A DNA stretch of 64,000 nt from CAYZJB01 sp964478735 (GTDB lineage: Bacteria > CLD3 > SB21), in assembly GCA_964478735.1 (NCBI GenBank), contig CAYZJB010000010.1, positions 1 to 64,000 of the forward strand, given 5' to 3'. The position numbers and the translations under genes are program-made. This document shows positions 18,140 to 27,206 of this stretch, piece after piece; position 1 is the stretch's first letter, and every line of letters starts with the position of its first letter. Under the pieces are notes generated by a model, which saw only the letters and a program-made list of their open reading frames with translations, was not told where the DNA came from and made no database searches.

Positions 18140-18168
18140 TTGACTTTTCTTGACTTCGACGGTATATT
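18140..18168 (+). promoter_or_regulatory. Sigma70-type promoter for secDF-STAS
   Basis: A -35 box TTGACT (18140-18145) and a -10 box TATATT (18163-18168) are separated by 17 bases, the optimum for a housekeeping sigma factor. A second TTGACT starts 10 bases downstream of the first (18150-18155), forming a short tandem repeat. The expected transcript start is near 18175, giving a leader of about 50 bases that ends in a GGAGG (18212-18216) before the secD ATG. Confidence 0.7.
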
Positions 18169-18226
18169 GCGCACTCTTTTTTAGACATCCTGTGTAATAA
18201 ATTATCCATGTGGAGGATTCTTCTGA

Positions 18227-20191
18227 ATGATTAAGGATAAGAAGGTCAGAGCAGGTTTGATTCTCTTGCTCATGGCCTTATCGGTCTATGCCTTGTGGCC
18301 GACATACAAATTCTACTCTTTGACCGACGATCAAAAAAAGGAATTAGGCCGGACGCCGGAAGGGATTAAGGAACTTCAGGACCTGCAATCCCGCTCGATT
18401 AATTTAGGACTCGATCTTAAAGGCGGTATCCACCTCGTCATGGAAGCCGACGTCGTGACCCTTTTTGAAGGGTTGGCAAAGTCAAAGGATGAGGATTTCA
18501 ATCGCTTCATGCAGGCGGCGTCTAAAACGTACGCCGACGATCCGGACGCCAATTTTGCAGATATCCTGCGTACGAAATTCGAAGAATCCGGTACACCGAT
18601 GGTTCGGTATTTCGGAGAAAAATTGAAAGACGATGCCGGCGTTACTGCTTTTCTGAAGGAGCAGGCAGTCGATGCCGTCGACCGGGCCGCCCAGATTATT
18701 CGTAACCGGGTCGATCAGTTCGGCGTTAGCGAACCGACGATTCAAAAGCAAGGTGACCACCGGATCATTGTCGAATTGCCCGGTATCGATAATCCGGCGC
18801 ATGCGAAAAACCTTATCCAGCAAACCGCCCTACTGGAGTTCAAACTGCTTCGTGATCCGCAGGACATGGATAATACGCTGCGGCGTCTAGACGCCTATTA
18901 TGCTAAACTGGATTCTTCAGGTCTAGGGGATCTGGCGAATATCGTCCATACGTCCGGACAGGATACCGTACGGAAAGACACAACGGTGAGCGGTTTACAA
19001 GCGGAACTGGCACGAACCGAGGACACATCCAAGACCGATACGTCGGACGTCGCCGCGTTGAGTCAGCGCCCGTTCACGCAATATGTGCAGTATCAACGGT
19101 TCGGCCAGACCGGACTTGACGTCTACATAGAAGATAAAAACGTCGATCTGATCAAAGCCCTGTTGTATCAAAAAGAAGGAGATCGATTCAAACTCAAGCC
19201 GGAAATTCAGGCGGTGATCGGCGAGACCAATGACCTCCTGTTCAGTTCCAAATCGGTTTTTGAAGGGTATCACGCGTTGTATCTCGTCAAAAAGCAGGCG
19301 GAAATGTCGGGAGCCGTAATTACCGAAGCCAAGCAGGATATTTACAGCGGCATTGATCCGGCGTTGGCCGGCAAACCAATCGTCTCTTTGCGCATGACGG
19401 AAGAGGGCTCCAAACAGTGGGCGAGGGTGACCGGCGCCAACGTCAATAAGCGGATCGCCGTCGTTCTCGACAACAAGGTTCAGTCCGCACCCAACATTAT
19501 CGAACGTATCTCCGGCGGTAACACGCAGATTACAGGAATGGAAAACCTGACCGAAGCCAAAAGTCTTGCGATCGCGCTTCGTGCCGGGTCTCTGCCGGCG
19601 CCGGTTCGAATTCTCGAAGAACGTACGATCGGGCCGTCGCTCGGTCAGGACTCAATCGAAGCCGGACGATTTGCCAGCTGGGTGGCGATCCTTGTCGTGG
19701 CCATTGCGATGATCTTGTATTACCGTGGCTCCGGTGCCGTCGCGGACGTGGCGCTTGCACTGAACGTTCTTTTTCTGCTCGGCATCCTGACGGGTTTTGG
19801 ATTTACGCTGACGCTGCCGGGCATTGCGGGTATTGTATTGACCATGGGAATGGCCGTCGACGCCAACGTCCTGATTTATGAACGTATCCGGGAAGAAATC
19901 CGTCTCGGAAAAACCGTCCGGGCATCCATCGAAGCGGGGTTCTCCAAAGCGTTCATCACCATCATTGATGCCAATATCACGACATTCGGTACGGGCCTGG
20001 TACTGTATCAATTCGGTACCGGTCCGATCAAGGGTTTTGCCCTCACGCTGATGATCGGTATTTTGACCACCGTTTTCTGCGGTGTATTTGTTTCCCGTGT
20101 TCTGCTCGATCTGATGTACGATCGCAGAACGATGGAAAGACAAATGAGCATCGGGATGAGCCCGATTCGTCTGCAGACGCAAGAACAGTAG
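18227..20191 (+). CDS. secD: Protein translocase subunit SecD
   Basis: A 654-residue inner-membrane Sec accessory subunit that uses proton motive force to complete export. It has an N-terminal helix (AGLILLLMALSVYALWPTY), the P1 opening LGLDLKGGIHLVMEAD, a long periplasmic P1 domain, and five C-terminal helices with GIAGIVLTMGMAVDANVLIYERIREE. The region around residues 215-290 (TSGQDTVRKDTTVSG and on) is a polar insertion longer than in the E. coli protein. It is followed after 15 bases by secF, and the two should form a complex. SD GGAGG at 18212. Confidence 0.97.
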   Translation: MIKDKKVRAGLILLLMALSVYALWPTYKFYSLTDDQKKELGRTPEGIKELQDLQSRSINLGLDLKGGIHLVMEADVVTLFEGLAKSKDEDFNRFMQAASKTYADDPDANFADILRTKFEESGTPMVRYFGEKLKDDAGVTAFLKEQAVDAVDRAAQIIRNRVDQFGVSEPTIQKQGDHRIIVELPGIDNPAHAKNLIQQTALLEFKLLRDPQDMDNTLRRLDAYYAKLDSSGLGDLANIVHTSGQDTVRKDTTVSGLQAELARTEDTSKTDTSDVAALSQRPFTQYVQYQRFGQTGLDVYIEDKNVDLIKALLYQKEGDRFKLKPEIQAVIGETNDLLFSSKSVFEGYHALYLVKKQAEMSGAVITEAKQDIYSGIDPALAGKPIVSLRMTEEGSKQWARVTGANVNKRIAVVLDNKVQSAPNIIERISGGNTQITGMENLTEAKSLAIALRAGSLPAPVRILEERTIGPSLGQDSIEAGRFASWVAILVVAIAMILYYRGSGAVADVALALNVLFLLGILTGFGFTLTLPGIAGIVLTMGMAVDANVLIYERIREEIRLGKTVRASIEAGFSKAFITIIDANITTFGTGLVLYQFGTGPIKGFALTLMIGILTTVFCGVFVSRVLLDLMYDRRTMERQMSIGMSPIRLQTQEQ

Positions 20192-20206
20192 GAGTACACA
20201 GGTTTT

Positions 20207-21103
20207 ATGGAATTTTTAGTCAATCGAAATTTTCCGTTCGTTCAATCGAGACAGAAGGCGTATATCGTTTCGGGCGTTCTGGTGATGGCGAGTCTTGCGC
20301 TGTTTCTTTTCAAGGGACTCAATTACGGCGTGGATTTCATCGGTGGAACGTCAATGGAAGTAAAATTCAGCCAGCCGGTTGAACTGGATAAGATACGCAC
20401 GGTTGTTTCTTCCAAATTCGGTGCGGATCGTGTGCAGAACTTCGGGCAAGAAAACGAGTATTTAATTCACGTCCATGAGCAAAGCGAAGCCGTCTCCGGC
20501 GACGTGCTGCAGTTGCTGCGGACCAGCTTTGCGGGCAACGAAGTCGAAATGCGCTCCGTCAGTCAGGTCGGTCCAAAAATCGGCGGAGAGTTGAAATCGT
20601 CGGCCGTATGGGCCACGATCTGGGGCCTCATTTTCATCGTCGTTTATCTGGGCATCCGGTTCCACTGGAAATGGGGACTGGCCGCCGTGATCGCACTGGC
20701 TCACGACATCTCGATAACGCTGGGTTTTTTTGTCGCCCTTCAGCTCGAATTCTCTCTGACGGCGGTCGCCGCCTTCCTTACCATCATCGGTTATTCGGTG
20801 AACGATACGATCGTCGTGTTCGACCGTATCCGCGAAAATTTGCGCTTGATTAAACGGGGAAATACGTTTGACGAAGTCGTTAATCGAAGCATCAATGAAA
20901 CCTTGAGCCGAACCGTCATGACGTCGCTTTTGACCTTGCTGTCCGTGATTGTGCTGCTCATGTTGGGCGGGGAGGTGCTGAGGGCGCTCGCGTGGGCCTT
21001 GCTCATCGGTATCATCGTTGGAACGTATTCGTCGATATTCGTGGCAAGCCCCGTTCTGATCGAGTGGCGAGCCGGCGAGGATTTAAAAGCCAAAATCAAA
21101 TAG
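20207..21103 (+). CDS. secF: Protein translocase subunit SecF
   Basis: A 298-residue partner of SecD. Motifs are NYGVDFIGGTSMEVKF near the N-terminus and TIIGYSVNDTIVVFDRIREN in the helix-rich C-terminal half, both diagnostic of SecF. Six helices are predicted: one N-terminal and five after about residue 125. Length is normal. SecD and SecF are separate genes, as in many bacteria, rather than the fused form found in some Bacteroidota and Firmicutes. Confidence 0.97.
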   Translation: MEFLVNRNFPFVQSRQKAYIVSGVLVMASLALFLFKGLNYGVDFIGGTSMEVKFSQPVELDKIRTVVSSKFGADRVQNFGQENEYLIHVHEQSEAVSGDVLQLLRTSFAGNEVEMRSVSQVGPKIGGELKSSAVWATIWGLIFIVVYLGIRFHWKWGLAAVIALAHDISITLGFFVALQLEFSLTAVAAFLTIIGYSVNDTIVVFDRIRENLRLIKRGNTFDEVVNRSINETLSRTVMTSLLTLLSVIVLLMLGGEVLRALAWALLIGIIVGTYSSIFVASPVLIEWRAGEDLKAKIK

Positions 21104-21119
21104 TTCGCAAAGGACGATC

Positions 21120-21458
21120 ATGGAAGTACGAGTTGCAGAAGATCGCGACGTGGTGGTGCTGGAGGTCGAAGGCTCCATCATGGGCGGGCCCGATGCCGCG
21201 CAACTGAGCGACGAAATCCATCAAAAGCTTCTCGACGGCCGCAAAAACTTCGTCGTCAACATGGGGGCCATCGACCTGATTAATTCGACGGGCCTCGGCA
21301 TTCTGATCAGCAATCTGACGCATGTCAAAAACGCCGGCGGGGATCTCCGGCTGTGCAATGCTTCTGAAAAGATCAAGCAGATTCTGCACATCACAAAATT
21401 ATCGTCGGTTTTCAAACAATTCGGCTCGCTTGACGAAGCGGTCCAGAGTTTCAGCTGA
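21120..21458 (+). CDS. STAS-domain anti-sigma factor antagonist
   Basis: A 112-residue single STAS domain of the SpoIIAA/RsbV type. The phosphorylatable serine lies in LINSTGLGILISNL. Such proteins are phosphorylated by an RsbW-like kinase and dephosphorylated by a SpoIIE/RsbU phosphatase; when unphosphorylated they sequester the anti-sigma factor. It follows secF by 16 bases and is closed by the terminator at 21492, so it appears to share the secDF transcript. The fused kinase/phosphatase at 1836-4409 is a candidate partner. A second STAS protein is encoded at 30051. Confidence 0.92.
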   Translation: MEVRVAEDRDVVVLEVEGSIMGGPDAAQLSDEIHQKLLDGRKNFVVNMGAIDLINSTGLGILISNLTHVKNAGGDLRLCNASEKIKQILHITKLSSVFKQFGSLDEAVQSFS

Positions 21459-21491
21459 CGTGGAACTTTTAACCGCCGGCGACTAAATTAT

Positions 21492-21526
21492 AAGGCTGTT
21501 CCGGACGGAGCAGCCTTCTGTGTTTT
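21492..21526 (+). terminator. Rho-independent terminator after the STAS gene
   Basis: AAGGCTG and CAGCCTT (21492-21517) form a 7-bp stem that extends by about four more pairs to a GGAC loop. It is followed by CTGTGTTTT. It lies 34 bases after the STAS stop and just before purA, so it ends the secDF-STAS transcript. A leader-attenuator role for purA is less likely. Confidence 0.65.
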
Positions 21527-21546
21527 ACTTAAAACCTGGAATGTGT

Positions 21547-22830
21547 ATGTCCGTACGAATTGTGATCGGCGCCCAGTGGGGCGACGAAGGGAAGGGAAAA
21601 ATCGTCGATCTCCTGGCGCGGGACGCCGACATCGTCGCACGCTATCAGGGTGGAGCCAATGCCGGTCACACGATCTGTCACGGCGATCAAAAATATGTTC
21701 TACATTTGATCCCATCCGGCATTTTGCACGACGGTGTCATGTGTATGTTGGGCAACGGCGTGGTGATCGATCCGATCGCCTTCTTTGAAGAATATGAAAT
21801 GCTGCTGGAAATGGGAATTTCAATGACCGGCCGCATCATGATCAGTCCTCACGCCCACGTCATCTTGCCGTATCATAAGCTGATCGATCAGGCGAAGGAA
21901 AAATATTTGGGCGAAAATCAGGTCGGAACGACCCGCCGCGGGATCGGGCCCGCCTATCTGGACAAGGTCGACCGCTGCGGCGTTCGTATGGTCGATTTGC
22001 TCGATGCCGTACACCTACGTGAAAAACTCGCGTCGAACATCGATGAAAAAAACAAAATCCTTCAAGCCTTCGGCTCCGAAGCGGTCGACCCGGAACCGGT
22101 CATTCGTCAGTTTTGCGAACTGGGAGAGCGGCTTCGGCCGCTGATTGCGGACACCGTCACGTATTTATACCGGGCCGTCCGGGCCGATAAAAAAATCCTG
22201 ATGGAGGGCGCGCAAGGTACCATGCTCGATATCGATCACGGCACGTATCCATTCGTTACGAGCAGCAATGCCAGTGCGGGCGGCGGATCGACGGGCCTTG
22301 GAATCGGTCCCAGAGAAATCGACCACGTCATGGGGGTAATCAAAGCCTACTCGACGCGAGTCGGCAACGGACCCTTCCCGACGGAATTCGACGAGGTTTT
22401 CGGAAGCCGCGTCCGTGAACTCGGCGGTGAATTCGGCGCCACTACGGGACGTCCGCGCCGCTGCGGCTGGCTCGACCTGGTCCAGATCCGATACGCCATG
22501 ATGATCAATGGCATGGATGAAATCGCAGTGACCAAACTGGACGTGCTCGATACGCTGGAAGAATTGAACGTCTGCGTTGCCTATCGGCACAACGGTTCAC
22601 TGACGACCGACGCGATCGCCGATGCACGCTTTCTGGGAGAGGTAGAACCGGTGTATGAAACATTTCCGGGCTGGAAGAGCGATACGACCGGCGCGGCGGC
22701 GTACAGCGATTTGCCTGAAAAAGCGCGATCGTATTTGGAATTCATCGAAGAATTTCTCGGTCATCCAAAAATCAAACTTATTTCCGTCGGACAGGAACGT
22801 GAAAAGACGATTAGGGTCAATGCGATATGA
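21547..22830 (+). CDS. purA: Adenylosuccinate synthetase
   Basis: A 427-residue enzyme joining IMP and aspartate with GTP to form adenylosuccinate, the first committed step to AMP. N-terminal VIGAQWGDEGKGKIVD is the P-loop with catalytic Asp; GGANAGHTI carries the catalytic His. VGTTRRGIGPAY and TTGRPRRCGWLD are further family signatures. I start at the ATG at 21547 (MSVRIVIG), since an upstream GTG at 21520 lies in the terminator tail. The 3' end overlaps gatB by ATGA. Confidence 0.97.
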   Translation: MSVRIVIGAQWGDEGKGKIVDLLARDADIVARYQGGANAGHTICHGDQKYVLHLIPSGILHDGVMCMLGNGVVIDPIAFFEEYEMLLEMGISMTGRIMISPHAHVILPYHKLIDQAKEKYLGENQVGTTRRGIGPAYLDKVDRCGVRMVDLLDAVHLREKLASNIDEKNKILQAFGSEAVDPEPVIRQFCELGERLRPLIADTVTYLYRAVRADKKILMEGAQGTMLDIDHGTYPFVTSSNASAGGGSTGLGIGPREIDHVMGVIKAYSTRVGNGPFPTEFDEVFGSRVRELGGEFGATTGRPRRCGWLDLVQIRYAMMINGMDEIAVTKLDVLDTLEELNVCVAYRHNGSLTTDAIADARFLGEVEPVYETFPGWKSDTTGAAAYSDLPEKARSYLEFIEEFLGHPKIKLISVGQEREKTIRVNAI

Positions 22831-24281
22831 GCCAGCTATTTGAACCGGTTATCGGCCTTGAAGTTCACAGTCAACTCATGACGAAAACGAAAGCTTTCTG
22901 CGGCTGCAATACGGCGTACGGATCGATGCCGAATACGCAAACGTGTCCCGTGTGTCTGGGACTCCCGGGGGCCCTGCCGACGCTCAATCGCCGCGCCGTC
23001 GAATTTGCCATTCGTATGGGACTGGCGACGCACTGCCGGATCGCGGAAACCAGCGTTTTTGCGCGCAAAAATTATTTTTATCCCGACCTGCCGAAAGGGT
23101 ATCAAATCTCTCAGTTCGATCATCCATTGTGTGAAAACGGTTGGCTCGAAATCGAAGTGGACGGCCAAACGAAACGGATCGGTATTCATCGGATCCACCT
23201 CGAAGAAGATGCCGGCAAATCGATTCACGATCCGGCCGTCACCGGCGGCGAAGTCACGTTTGTCGATCTCAATCGTTGCGGTACACCGCTGATCGAGATT
23301 GTTTCCGAAGCGGATTTTCGTTCGACGGCCGAGGTGACGGCGTATCTGACCAAAATCAGACAGATCGTTCAGTACCTCGATATTTGCGACGGCAATATGG
23401 AAGAGGGCAGTTTACGCTGCGACGCCAACGTTTCCATCCGCCCCGTCGGCGAGACGGCCTTCGGAACGAAAACGGAAATCAAGAACATGAATTCGTTCAA
23501 GGCGGTCGAACGTGCCCTGATATATGAAATTTCACGTCAGACGGATGTGATCAATCGGGGAGAACGGGTCGTTCAGGAAACGCGATTGTGGGACGACCAT
23601 GCCGGTGTCAGCCGTTCCATGCGTTCCAAAGAAGAAGCGCACGATTACCGTTATTTTCCGGAACCGGATCTGGTACCGCTCCGCGTCGATCCATCCTGGA
23701 TCGAAAGCATCCGTGCCTCGCTGGCGGAATTGCCGCAGGCCCGCCGCGACCGGTTCGTCGCCGAATACGGAATTCCGGTCTACGATGCCGACGTGCTCAC
23801 CATGACGAAGCCGTTGGCCAACTACTACGAAGCGGTGATGGAACACGTCGACGACGGTAAGCTGGCGAGCAACTGGATCATGAGTGAGGTGATGGCGGTA
23901 CTGAAAGAGCGCAAGCAGGATGCCGACGCATTTATCGTAACCCCTGAATCCCTCGGTGAATTGTTGGAAATGGTGGCCGACGAGACCATCAGCGGAAAGA
24001 TCGCCAAAAACGTTTTTGCCGAAATGTGTACGAACGGCGGCAGCCCGCGCAAAATCGTTTCGGAAAAAGGACTTCTGCAGATCACGGACCGTGCGGCGAT
24101 CGAAAAGTTTGTCAATGACGCCCTCGAAAAGAATGCCGACCAGTTGCAGGATTACCTGAACGGAAAAGAGGCGTTGTTCGGTCATTTTGTCGGGGAAGTG
24201 ATGAAATTGTCGAAAGGCAAAGCCAGTCCGAAGATTGCCAACGCGGTTCTGCGCGAAAAACTGAACGCTAAAAAAGCGTAA
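22827..24281 (+). CDS. gatB: Asp-tRNA(Asn)/Glu-tRNA(Gln) amidotransferase subunit B
   Basis: A 484-residue subunit of the GatCAB complex, which amidates mischarged Glu-tRNAGln or Asp-tRNAAsn. The opening EPVIGLEVHSQLMTKTKAFCGC and TCPVCLGLPGALPTLN contain the zinc cysteines of the kinase domain. HLEEDAGKSIHD is the conserved phosphoryl-transfer region, and the helical tail domain begins near residue 330. gatA and gatC are not nearby, so the complex is encoded at split loci. Overlaps purA by ATGA. Confidence 0.96.
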   Translation: MSQLFEPVIGLEVHSQLMTKTKAFCGCNTAYGSMPNTQTCPVCLGLPGALPTLNRRAVEFAIRMGLATHCRIAETSVFARKNYFYPDLPKGYQISQFDHPLCENGWLEIEVDGQTKRIGIHRIHLEEDAGKSIHDPAVTGGEVTFVDLNRCGTPLIEIVSEADFRSTAEVTAYLTKIRQIVQYLDICDGNMEEGSLRCDANVSIRPVGETAFGTKTEIKNMNSFKAVERALIYEISRQTDVINRGERVVQETRLWDDHAGVSRSMRSKEEAHDYRYFPEPDLVPLRVDPSWIESIRASLAELPQARRDRFVAEYGIPVYDADVLTMTKPLANYYEAVMEHVDDGKLASNWIMSEVMAVLKERKQDADAFIVTPESLGELLEMVADETISGKIAKNVFAEMCTNGGSPRKIVSEKGLLQITDRAAIEKFVNDALEKNADQLQDYLNGKEALFGHFVGEVMKLSKGKASPKIANAVLREKLNAKKA

Positions 24282-24336
24282 AAGTTGATTTTCAGCGCCT
24301 CCTTTTGTAACATGAGGCAAGACGAAAGACGGCATC

Positions 24337-24924
24337 ATGGAAATTCAGGTAGAAATCAAATGGATCGTGGAGGATGAGCAGAGTAACGGTTATATCCTTC
24401 AACTGGTCGAGTTGAATTCGGACCACGGGCGCATCTTGCCGGTTGTCATTGGCGCGCCGGAGGCCCACGCGATAGCCCTCGAACTCCAGGGGATCAAGCC
24501 GTTCCGCCCGTTCACCCACGATCTTGCCGTTCAATTCCTCGAAGCACTGGATACGGATGTAAAAAAAGTTGTTATCACCGAGTTGAATAAAAATACGTTT
24601 TTTGCGTCCATCCATCTTGCGTCCAACAGCATGGGCGATCAGACGATCGACTCCCGCCCGTCCGATGCCATCGCCATCGCCATTCGCGTGGGTGCGCCGA
24701 TCTTTGTGAGCGAAGACGTCATGACGAAAGCGGCGCTCGAAGTCGATGCGACCTCCGGCAATTACGTTAAACCCGGCCGTACTCCCGTTGTGGAAGACAC
24801 GACGTCCCCCAGCCGGCTGGATAAAATGGAAAAAGACCTGCAAAAAGCGATCGAGACGGAAAATTACGAACTGGCGGCAAAACTGCGCGACCAGATCAAT
24901 GCCCTCAAGGGTAAACATCAATAA
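24337..24924 (+). CDS. Bifunctional nuclease family protein with UVR motif
   Basis: A 195-residue protein. Residues 1-140 match the DUF151 bifunctional nuclease domain (ILPVVIGAPEAHAIALELQ and SRPSDAIAIAIRVGAPIFV). The tail (LDKMEKDLQKAIETENYELA) is a UVR motif of the kind that contacts UvrA/UvrB or ClpC partners. Proteins of this architecture occur widely; an RNase/DNase activity was reported for plant relatives. It stands 55 bases after gatB and 18 before the LptF/G gene. The physiological role is not established. Confidence 0.88.
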   Translation: MEIQVEIKWIVEDEQSNGYILQLVELNSDHGRILPVVIGAPEAHAIALELQGIKPFRPFTHDLAVQFLEALDTDVKKVVITELNKNTFFASIHLASNSMGDQTIDSRPSDAIAIAIRVGAPIFVSEDVMTKAALEVDATSGNYVKPGRTPVVEDTTSPSRLDKMEKDLQKAIETENYELAAKLRDQINALKGKHQ

Positions 24925-24942
24925 AGCCTCCCCTTCGTTTTA

Positions 24943-26484
24943 ATGTTCATTGTTTACCGATACGTTCTGAAGGAACATGTCGGGCCGTTTCTTTTTGCCT
25001 TCGCGATCATTACGTCGATGCTGGTGCTGAATTTCGTACTGCAGGCGATGCCGTACATCGTGGGGAAAGGCATCACGTTCCGGATCATCATCGAATATAT
25101 CAGTTACAATCTTGCCTGGATCGTCGTCATGGTCGTGCCCATGTCCGTCTTGGTGTCGACGATCATGGCCTTCGGCCGGATGGCATCGGATAACGAGATT
25201 GCGGCCCTGAAGGCGGGTGGGGTCAGTTTTCTTTCGCTCCTGCTTCCCATCGTCCTTGCGACGCTTTTATTGACCGTGGGACTGGTCGAGTTTAACGACA
25301 AAATTCTCCCGGTGGCCAATCATAAAGCACGGATCCTGAAAAAAAGCATCCAGCGTAAACGCCCGACGCTGTCGATCGAGCCCGGCGTTTTCGTCGAAGG
25401 CATCGACAACTTCAGCATGATCGTCGACAATAAGGACGTACTCGGCGACGTCGTGTACGGCGTGACGATCATCGACCGGACTCAAAAAGATATGGTTCGG
25501 ACGATCTCGGCCGAGCGCGGGACGATCCGAATCGACGAAGGCGACGAGACGATGAACGTGATGCTGGAAACAGGAGAAATTCATGAAGTCAACCTGGTTC
25601 ATCCGGAAAATTATCAACGAATCGAATTTTCGCGCCACCGCGTCACGGTAGAAGTGGAAAACCTCGCGTTGAAGAAAGAAGATGAATCGTTTTACAACGA
25701 TCGCGAAAAGAACATCGATCAATTGATGGAAGAAGTCCGGCGACACAAAACAGAACGTGATCGGCGGCTGGCGGACGTCGTGACGTATATCAATGCGGAT
25801 CCGGAATTGCTGCGAAGGGTCGAACCGAAGCATCGCCAGTTGGCCGCGCGATACGTAACGGAACCGTCGCTGCTGGAACGTCTTAACCTCTGGTTTATTT
25901 CACTCCATCTATCGAAAACGGACAGCAGTCGGTACGTCACGCTGGTCCACGATTCCGTCGAGCATCGCGTCATCGAACTGGTTCAGGATACGACGTACAT
26001 CCCGGTTCGAACGGCGGCGCTGTTGCCGCAGGCCAATGACACGCTTTTTTCGGACAGTCTTTTCCAGACGCGGTCACTGCGGGCCCAGCAGGTCACGTCG
26101 AGCCTCCTGGCGGCGGGAAATTATGAGCGGCTCATCGATCAACTGATGGTCGAGGTCAATAAAAAATATTCTATTCCCATGGCGGGCGTGATTTTTGTCC
26201 TGCTGGGCGCGCCGCTAGGTATCAAAGCACGACGGGGTAATCTTGGAATTGCCGGTGGAATCAGTTTGTTTTTTTTCATCGTATATTATTTTTGTCTCAC
26301 GCTTGGAGAGGATTATGCGGACCGGCAAGCCCTGAATCCCTTTGTTGCCATGTGGGGGATCAACGTGATACTCGGCGGTCTTGGAGGACTGCTTATTCTT
26401 CAAACGACAACGGAAAAAACGCTGGGACTGCAGCGTCTGGCGGGCTGGATCGGCGACCTCAAAAGCAGGGTTTTCCGACGATGA
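24943..26484 (+). CDS. LptF/LptG-family permease
   Basis: A 513-residue membrane protein of the LPS-export YjgP/YjgQ family. It has three helices near the N-terminus (VGPFLFAFAIITSMLVLNFV onward), a periplasmic beta region, and C-terminal helices (YSIPMAGVIFVLLGAPLGIK onward). Family members are typically about 360-400 residues. Here a polar helical insertion of roughly 130-150 residues (about 240-390) sits between the beta domain and the last helices. The product would act with LptB and a second permease to move LPS or a related lipid; neither is in the window. The stop overlaps the rlmB start. Confidence 0.9.
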   Translation: MFIVYRYVLKEHVGPFLFAFAIITSMLVLNFVLQAMPYIVGKGITFRIIIEYISYNLAWIVVMVVPMSVLVSTIMAFGRMASDNEIAALKAGGVSFLSLLLPIVLATLLLTVGLVEFNDKILPVANHKARILKKSIQRKRPTLSIEPGVFVEGIDNFSMIVDNKDVLGDVVYGVTIIDRTQKDMVRTISAERGTIRIDEGDETMNVMLETGEIHEVNLVHPENYQRIEFSRHRVTVEVENLALKKEDESFYNDREKNIDQLMEEVRRHKTERDRRLADVVTYINADPELLRRVEPKHRQLAARYVTEPSLLERLNLWFISLHLSKTDSSRYVTLVHDSVEHRVIELVQDTTYIPVRTAALLPQANDTLFSDSLFQTRSLRAQQVTSSLLAAGNYERLIDQLMVEVNKKYSIPMAGVIFVLLGAPLGIKARRGNLGIAGGISLFFFIVYYFCLTLGEDYADRQALNPFVAMWGINVILGGLGGLLILQTTTEKTLGLQRLAGWIGDLKSRVFRR

Positions 26485-27206
26485 ACGATATTACGGTGTT
26501 TGGCCGGAATCCCGTGCTGGAAGCCCTTCGCTCAGGAATTCCGATCGATGAAATTCTGATGGCGGTTGCTGATCATGAGATTGAAAAATTAGCCCAACAA
26601 CAGGGGGTTGCGATAAAAAGGATCGGACGAAGTAAGTTGGATCATCTCCTGCCGGGGCAAAATCATCAGGGCATCGCGGTCCGCGGCCGAGGTCCCGCCG
26701 CGGCCGATTCGGACGATATTCTGGCAGAAGCTACCCGACGCTCGGAAAAGCCGTTGATCGCCGTCCTTGACGGGATTACGGACCCGCACAACCTCGGCGC
26801 GATCATTCGAAGCGCGGAATGTGCAGGCTTTCACGGGGTCATTATTCCCGAACATAATTCGGCGGCGGTGACACCGGTGGTGATGAAAACGTCGGCCGGA
26901 GCGGCCGCACATTTGAAGATCGCTACGGTGACCAATCTTGTGCAGACGCTTGAGAAGCTGAAGGAGGCCGGTCTATGGATTTATGGAACCGACGACCAGG
27001 CGGAAAAAATATACACAGAAATTGACGGCACGGACGCCGTGGCCATTGTCATCGGGGGTGAGGGGAAGGGCATGCGGAGAAACGTGGCGGACCACTGCGA
27101 TTTCCACGTTCGAATTCCGCTATACGGCCGCGTCAGTTCGTTAAACGCGTCCGTGGCGGCGGGCGTCATTTTCTTCGACATCGTCAGAAAGAGGAAATTG
27201 CAATGA
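26481..27206 (+). CDS. rlmB: 23S rRNA (guanosine-2'-O-)-methyltransferase RlmB
   Basis: A 241-residue SPOUT methyltransferase (TrmH family) that 2'-O-methylates G2251 in 23S rRNA. GRNPVLEAL opens the substrate-binding domain. NLGAIIRSAECAGFHGVIIP, IVIGGEGKGMRRNV and LNASVAAGVIFFDIVRKR are the three SPOUT motifs. The start at 26481 overlaps the permease stop by ATGA; a longer frame to 26292 lies within that gene. The next gene overlaps by ATGA. Confidence 0.95.
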   Translation: MNDITVFGRNPVLEALRSGIPIDEILMAVADHEIEKLAQQQGVAIKRIGRSKLDHLLPGQNHQGIAVRGRGPAAADSDDILAEATRRSEKPLIAVLDGITDPHNLGAIIRSAECAGFHGVIIPEHNSAAVTPVVMKTSAGAAAHLKIATVTNLVQTLEKLKEAGLWIYGTDDQAEKIYTEIDGTDAVAIVIGGEGKGMRRNVADHCDFHVRIPLYGRVSSLNASVAAGVIFFDIVRKRKLQ

